From Komagataeibacter melomenusus (GTDB lineage Bacteria; Pseudomonadota; Alphaproteobacteria; Acetobacterales; Acetobacteraceae), in the NCBI RefSeq assembly GCF_013155395.1, contig NZ_JABJWC010000031.1, positions 1 through 43,702 of the forward strand: a stretch of DNA of 43,702 nucleotides. The letters are read 5' to 3'. Positions 42,229-43,702 of the stretch are shown here, piece after piece. The notes beneath the pieces are model-generated. The model did not search any database. It had not been told where the DNA came from and was given only the letters and a program-made list of their open reading frames with translations. The number at the start of each line of letters is the position of its first letter. The first letter of the stretch is position 1. The position numbers and the translations under genes were made by a program.

Positions 42229-43452
42229 ATGCCATTCAATATTAAAAATCCTGTATCGAAATGGTGGGTGTTCGCGCTTCTTTACGTGGCCTGGTGTCTT
42301 TCCTTTCTTGACCGCTCGGCCATGAACATGGCCGCACCCGTTATTGTTGGGGATCTGCATATCTCACCTGCCAGGCAGGGCATGATACTGGGCATATTCT
42401 ATCTGGGATATGCCTTCATGCAGATTCCCGGCGGGTGGATGGCCGACCGGTACGGCCCCAAATGGATTGTCATCACGGGCCTGGTCGCATGGTCGGCCTT
42501 TACCATGATGACCGGACTGACATGGTCGTTCCTGTCCCTGATCGGGGTGAGGGTGCTGTTCGGACTGGGGGAGGGGATCTTTCCCGGTGCCAGTGTAAAG
42601 AGCATTTACCAGTATTTCGTGCCGAAGGAGAGAGGCAGCACGACAGCGTTCCTGATGTCGTCAAACTTTGTTGGCAGCATGATTGCGCCGTTCGTCATCA
42701 TTCCGCTTATCTATTACATGGGCTGGCGTGCCGTGTTCGTGGTCATGAGCGGTGTGGGGATGCTGCTGGCGGGGGTGTATGCCCTGTCGGTACCACGACA
42801 GGCAGGGGGGCCGGACAATGTGCCGACCATTCCCGTAAACTGGCACACGATTGCAATACTTCTTAAACTGCGTGAAACATGGCGGCTTGTTGGTATTTTC
42901 TTTTGCATCAGCCTTGTCAATAAAGGGCTGGATACCTGGATGCCGTCCTACCTACTGCGTGAATGCGGCATTTCCCTAAAATCCGCAGGCTTTCTGCTTT
43001 CTGCGCCCTACCTTTCCGCCGGGATTGCAACGGCACTGGGGGGATGGGTGCTGATGCGGTATTTTCATGACCGTGAGCGCATGTTCATGAACGTGAACAT
43101 CGTGCTGTTATGCCTGGCGCTGGGTGGCATGTACTGTGCTTCTACGGTCAATGAAGTCATTTTCTGTGAAGTTCTGGTCTATTTTTTCAAGTCGCTTGCC
43201 TTTTCAGCCATCATGTTCCTGCCGTCGCGCACGTTGCCGCCCGTCTTTATCGGGTTGGGCATCAGCATCATCAATTTTGGTGGTCAGGTGGCAGGGTTTG
43301 TTTCCGCGCCCCTGATCGGGCTTATTCTCGGCGTGACAAAAAGCTACAGTATCGTTTTTCTCTGTCTTGTGGGCGCTGCGGCATGGGCCATGGTAATCAA
43401 CATGGCTTGTGGCCGGGTTGCACTGTATCAGCCGGGCAATGAAGAGCGGTAA
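42229..43452 (+). CDS. MFS transporter, ACS type, copy 2
   Basis: About 407 aa, 12 TM segments. The N-terminal WWVFALLYVAWCLSFLDRSAMNMAAPVI contains the D-R motif. GIFYLGYAFMQIPGGWMADRYGPKWIVI is the loop 2-3 motif, and GVRVLFGLGEGIFPGASVKSIYQYFVPKERG is the TM4-5 block. These place it in the galactonate/hexuronate/phthalate permease group. ATG 42229 (MPFNIKNP) has GGGATCC upstream; ATG 42217 is a less likely start. It is the last gene of the plus-strand block and probably imports its substrate. It is only distantly similar to the ACS permease at 33271. Confidence 0.92.
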   Translation: MPFNIKNPVSKWWVFALLYVAWCLSFLDRSAMNMAAPVIVGDLHISPARQGMILGIFYLGYAFMQIPGGWMADRYGPKWIVITGLVAWSAFTMMTGLTWSFLSLIGVRVLFGLGEGIFPGASVKSIYQYFVPKERGSTTAFLMSSNFVGSMIAPFVIIPLIYYMGWRAVFVVMSGVGMLLAGVYALSVPRQAGGPDNVPTIPVNWHTIAILLKLRETWRLVGIFFCISLVNKGLDTWMPSYLLRECGISLKSAGFLLSAPYLSAGIATALGGWVLMRYFHDRERMFMNVNIVLLCLALGGMYCASTVNEVIFCEVLVYFFKSLAFSAIMFLPSRTLPPVFIGLGISIINFGGQVAGFVSAPLIGLILGVTKSYSIVFLCLVGAAAWAMVINMACGRVALYQPGNEER

Positions 43453-43516
43453 GAAACTGTTTTGAAACAAATGCTTGATGGAAGCACGAAAATTTTCTGG
43501 GTGTCGCCTTTTTTCA

Positions 43517-43702
43517 GGGCCTGTTGGGAATTATCGTGAATTGATGATTGCAGCGGAGAGATAAATCATCGCTGTGAATGATCTGTCTGTCTTGTCGCTC
43601 CGCGTGGCGATACGCTTGAACTCCTTGAGCTTGCAGAAGAAGTTCTCGATGAGATGGCGCGCCTTGAACAGGGCTTTATCGAACGGGCGTCTGTCGAGAC
43701 GA
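43517..43702 (-). mobile_element. Right-edge IS5-family element (partial)
   Basis: The IS end begins at about 43517 with GGGCCTGTTGGGAATTATC, similar in layout to the GAGCCTGTTTG end at 4805. It lies 64 bp after the permease stop; the other end is outside the window, so target duplication cannot be tested. Confidence 0.7.
43531..43702 (-). CDS. IS5-family transposase, C-terminal part (cut by window edge)
   Basis: A minus-strand frame too short for usual ORF listing runs into the window edge. It reads RLDRRPFDKALFKARHLIENFF, then CKLKEFKRIATRSDKTDRSF, then TAMIYLSAAIINSR and a stop at 43531-43533. The ENFF..LK.F.RIATR.DK segment with its catalytic Glu is the C-terminal hallmark of IS5-family (IS427/IS1031-like) transposases, common in acetic acid bacteria. 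Intactness cannot be judged. Confidence 0.85.
   Translation of the reverse strand, partial: RLDRRPFDKALFKARHLIENFFCKLKEFKRIATRSDKTDRSFTAMIYLSAAIINSR

Noticed and set aside
11532-43452. Reading the island as a hydantoin pathway
   Set aside because: No hydantoinase (cyclic amidohydrolase) or hydantoin racemase gene is present; only the carbamoylase-type steps are.
1-43702. CRISPR array or prophage
   Set aside because: No regularly spaced repeats, cas genes, integrase or phage structural genes were seen.

Overview
The window looks like an accessory region of an acetic acid bacterium (Acetobacteraceae, most like Komagataeibacter/Gluconacetobacter). This is judged from the high-GC coding style, the dense mixture of IS families and the protein content. 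The assignment is an inference from reading, not a database result. No rRNA, tRNA or CRISPR array was seen.

Bases 1-11.5 kb are an IS-rich accessory patch. In order it holds: the 3' part of an IS5-family transposase; an intact IS1182-family element with a CTAG target duplication; a strikingly AT-rich 932-aa NACHT/STAND NTPase gene (candidate stand-alone anti-phage gene) with its own promoter; a frameshifted, truncated IS5-family gene; an IS110/IS1111-like element whose downstream end appears to be interrupted by a frameshifted ISL3 element; a mazEF-type toxin-antitoxin pair; and two decayed IS3-family elements in opposite orientations, meeting at a 34-bp perfect palindrome.

Bases 11.5-43.5 kb are a large catabolic island devoted to unusual amino acids, mainly D-, N-acyl-, N-carbamoyl- and diamino acids. 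Block A (minus strand, 20.5 to 11.5 kb) runs D-serine/D-threonine-type PLP enzyme, RidA, MlrC (M81), GntP permease, MHS permease, Lrp regulator, and two M20 amidohydrolases. Block B (23.6 to 20.7 kb) holds an Lrp regulator, ACC deaminase and a LysR regulator, with a divergent EamA exporter. Block C (minus, 30.2 to 24.8 kb) runs CapA-like protein, D-aminoacylase-like amidohydrolase, a COG0523 metallochaperone GTPase and a second MlrC. Block D is a TonB-dependent receptor divergent from an ACS-type MFS permease. Block E (plus, 35.7 to 43.5 kb), divergent from an RpiR regulator, runs diaminopropionate ammonia-lyase, carbamoylase/allantoate-type M20 hydrolase, D-carbamoylase, amidase, D-amino-acid dehydrogenase-like flavoenzyme and a second ACS-type permease. 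The right edge enters another IS5-family element.

Together these genes read as outer- and inner-membrane uptake, stepwise removal of N-acyl, N-carbamoyl and amide groups, and deamination by PLP or flavin enzymes with RidA clearing reactive enamines. Four regulators (two Lrp, one LysR, one RpiR) and many dyad-symmetric sites accompany them. The most interesting items are the NACHT gene, a possible bridge/seekRNA region of the IS110 element, the dpaL-plus-carbamoylases block (hypothetically a ureido-amino-acid pathway), the metallochaperone embedded with metal-dependent hydrolases, and three matching GAAA-N5-TTTC sites around the ACC deaminase locus.
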